A stretch of 6,909 nt of DNA from JBGSIZ01 sp041742255 (GTDB lineage Bacteria; Pseudomonadota; Alphaproteobacteria; Rhodobacterales; Rhodobacteraceae). A program made the translations under genes and the position numbers. Below the pieces are notes generated by a model that worked only from the letters and a program-made list of their open reading frames with translations, did not search any database and was not told where the DNA came from. The stretch's first letter is position 1. Each line of letters begins with the position of its first letter. Of this stretch, positions 6,635 to 6,909 are shown one piece after another. Location: NCBI GenBank assembly GCA_041742255.1, contig JBGSIZ010000357.1, positions 1 through 6,909 on the forward strand, given 5' to 3'.

Positions 6635-6679
6635 TCAGCAGGGAATAATGCAGCATGTAATGATGCACAGGCTTTTCAT
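6635..6679 (-). CDS. Candidate Cys/Ile-rich leader peptide upstream of cysS
   Basis: The 14-codon ORF reads MKSLCIITCCIIPC, then TGA. It has four Cys (all TGC: codons 5, 9, 10, 14) and four Ile (codons 6, 7, 11, 12). Such density is very unlikely by chance and matches the two amino acids handled by the downstream genes cysS (Cys charging) and cimA (Ile precursor). The peptide would have no function of its own: stalling at the codons would report scarce charged tRNA and alter the RNA structures that start 7 nt after its stop. It lies 52 nt past the upstream gene's stop and 83 nt before the cysS ATG. No Shine-Dalgarno is seen. A weak promoter-like pair (TGGACG at 6714-6709, 17 nt, TACCAC at 6691-6686) would place a leaderless start at its ATG. 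An overlapping frame (6597-6695) is a rival reading. Confidence 0.5.
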   Translation of the reverse strand: MKSLCIITCCIIPC

Positions 6680-6731
6680 AGGGCGGTGGTAGCACCCCGC
6701 GCGGCCTGCGTCCAGCGTTTCGATACGGGCG

Positions 6732-6909
6732 TTATTCTGCTGCCTCGATTGCGGCATCCTCACCGGCCCATTCGGCGGCCAACCGCTGCAACAAGGCGGC
6801 GCGGGCGGCGTTGACCTCGGGGTCGGGGTGCAGATCGGTGCGGTCGGTATACAGTTCCAGCGGCTTGACCGCCTTGCGCTCGATCACGCCCTGCACGCGC
6901 TGAGGCAGC
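6732..6909 (-). CDS. C-terminal 58 residues of an unidentified protein
   Basis: The frame is open from the window edge to TAA at 6734-6732, with GC-rich codons typical of the neighbouring genes. The visible end runs LPQRVQGVIERKAVKPLELY, then TDRTDLHPDPEVNAARAALL, and finishes with an acidic, alanine-rich helical tail (WAGEDAAIEAAE). I do not recognise the family, and no catalytic motif or membrane segment is in the visible part. It points the same way as cysS. No intrinsic terminator separates it from the leader ORF, so read-through into cysS is possible. Confidence 0.65.
   Translation of the reverse strand, partial: LPQRVQGVIERKAVKPLELYTDRTDLHPDPEVNAARAALLQRLAAEWAGEDAAIEAAE

Noticed and set aside
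6597..6695. Overlapping minus-strand ORF of 32 aa (GTG start at 6695) with a hydrophobic end reading MLHYSLLTIVAGCSFTFSL
   Set aside because: It has no ATG at its full length, no Shine-Dalgarno site, and no recognised family. The overlapping ATG frame with its Cys/Ile pattern fits the gene context better. It remains the main rival to the leader-peptide reading.

Overview
The window looks like a chromosomal segment of an alphaproteobacterium, most likely Rhodobacterales (Roseobacter/Rhodobacter group). This is inferred from the high GC, the aerobic-type CobB, the Rhodobacterales-like CysS and CimA proteins, and the tandem of cimA with a small squalene/phytoene-synthase-family gene. No mobile element, tRNA, rRNA or CRISPR array is visible.

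Layout. The plus strand carries a 5'-truncated cobB (cobyrinate/hydrogenobyrinate a,c-diamide synthase, 1-1254) and, after a 73-bp gap, a 12-TM MFS transporter (1328-2587). Everything right of 2592 lies on the minus strand and reads right to left: the C-terminal end of an unidentified gene (6732-6909), a 168-bp gap, cysS (cysteinyl-tRNA synthetase), a 124-bp GC-rich gap, cimA ((R)-citramalate synthase, first step of the pyruvate route to isoleucine), and a squalene/phytoene-synthase-like gene that overlaps the cimA stop by 4 nt. The MFS and synthase-like genes converge with only 4 bp between their stop codons.

The most interesting signal is in the 168-bp gap upstream of cysS. On the minus strand there is a 14-codon ORF reading MKSLCIITCCIIPC and then a stop. 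Four of its residues are Cys and four are Ile, the two amino acids served by the downstream cysS and cimA. Just after its stop is an 8-bp inverted repeat (6620-6627 with 6576-6583). Its distal arm overlaps a second, competing GC hairpin (6565-6579) just upstream of the cysS start. This is the architecture expected of a leader-peptide attenuator reporting Cys (and possibly Ile) tRNA charging. I know of no described attenuator for a cysS-cimA operon; the regulation is inferred, not shown.

Other points: the cysS C-terminal third has much lower GC than the rest of the gene, suggesting a mosaic. A 43-codon ORF with a perfect GGAGG site bridges cysS and cimA exactly, with 4-nt overlaps at both ends. 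The catalytic-Cys region of cobB also has a short AT-rich patch.
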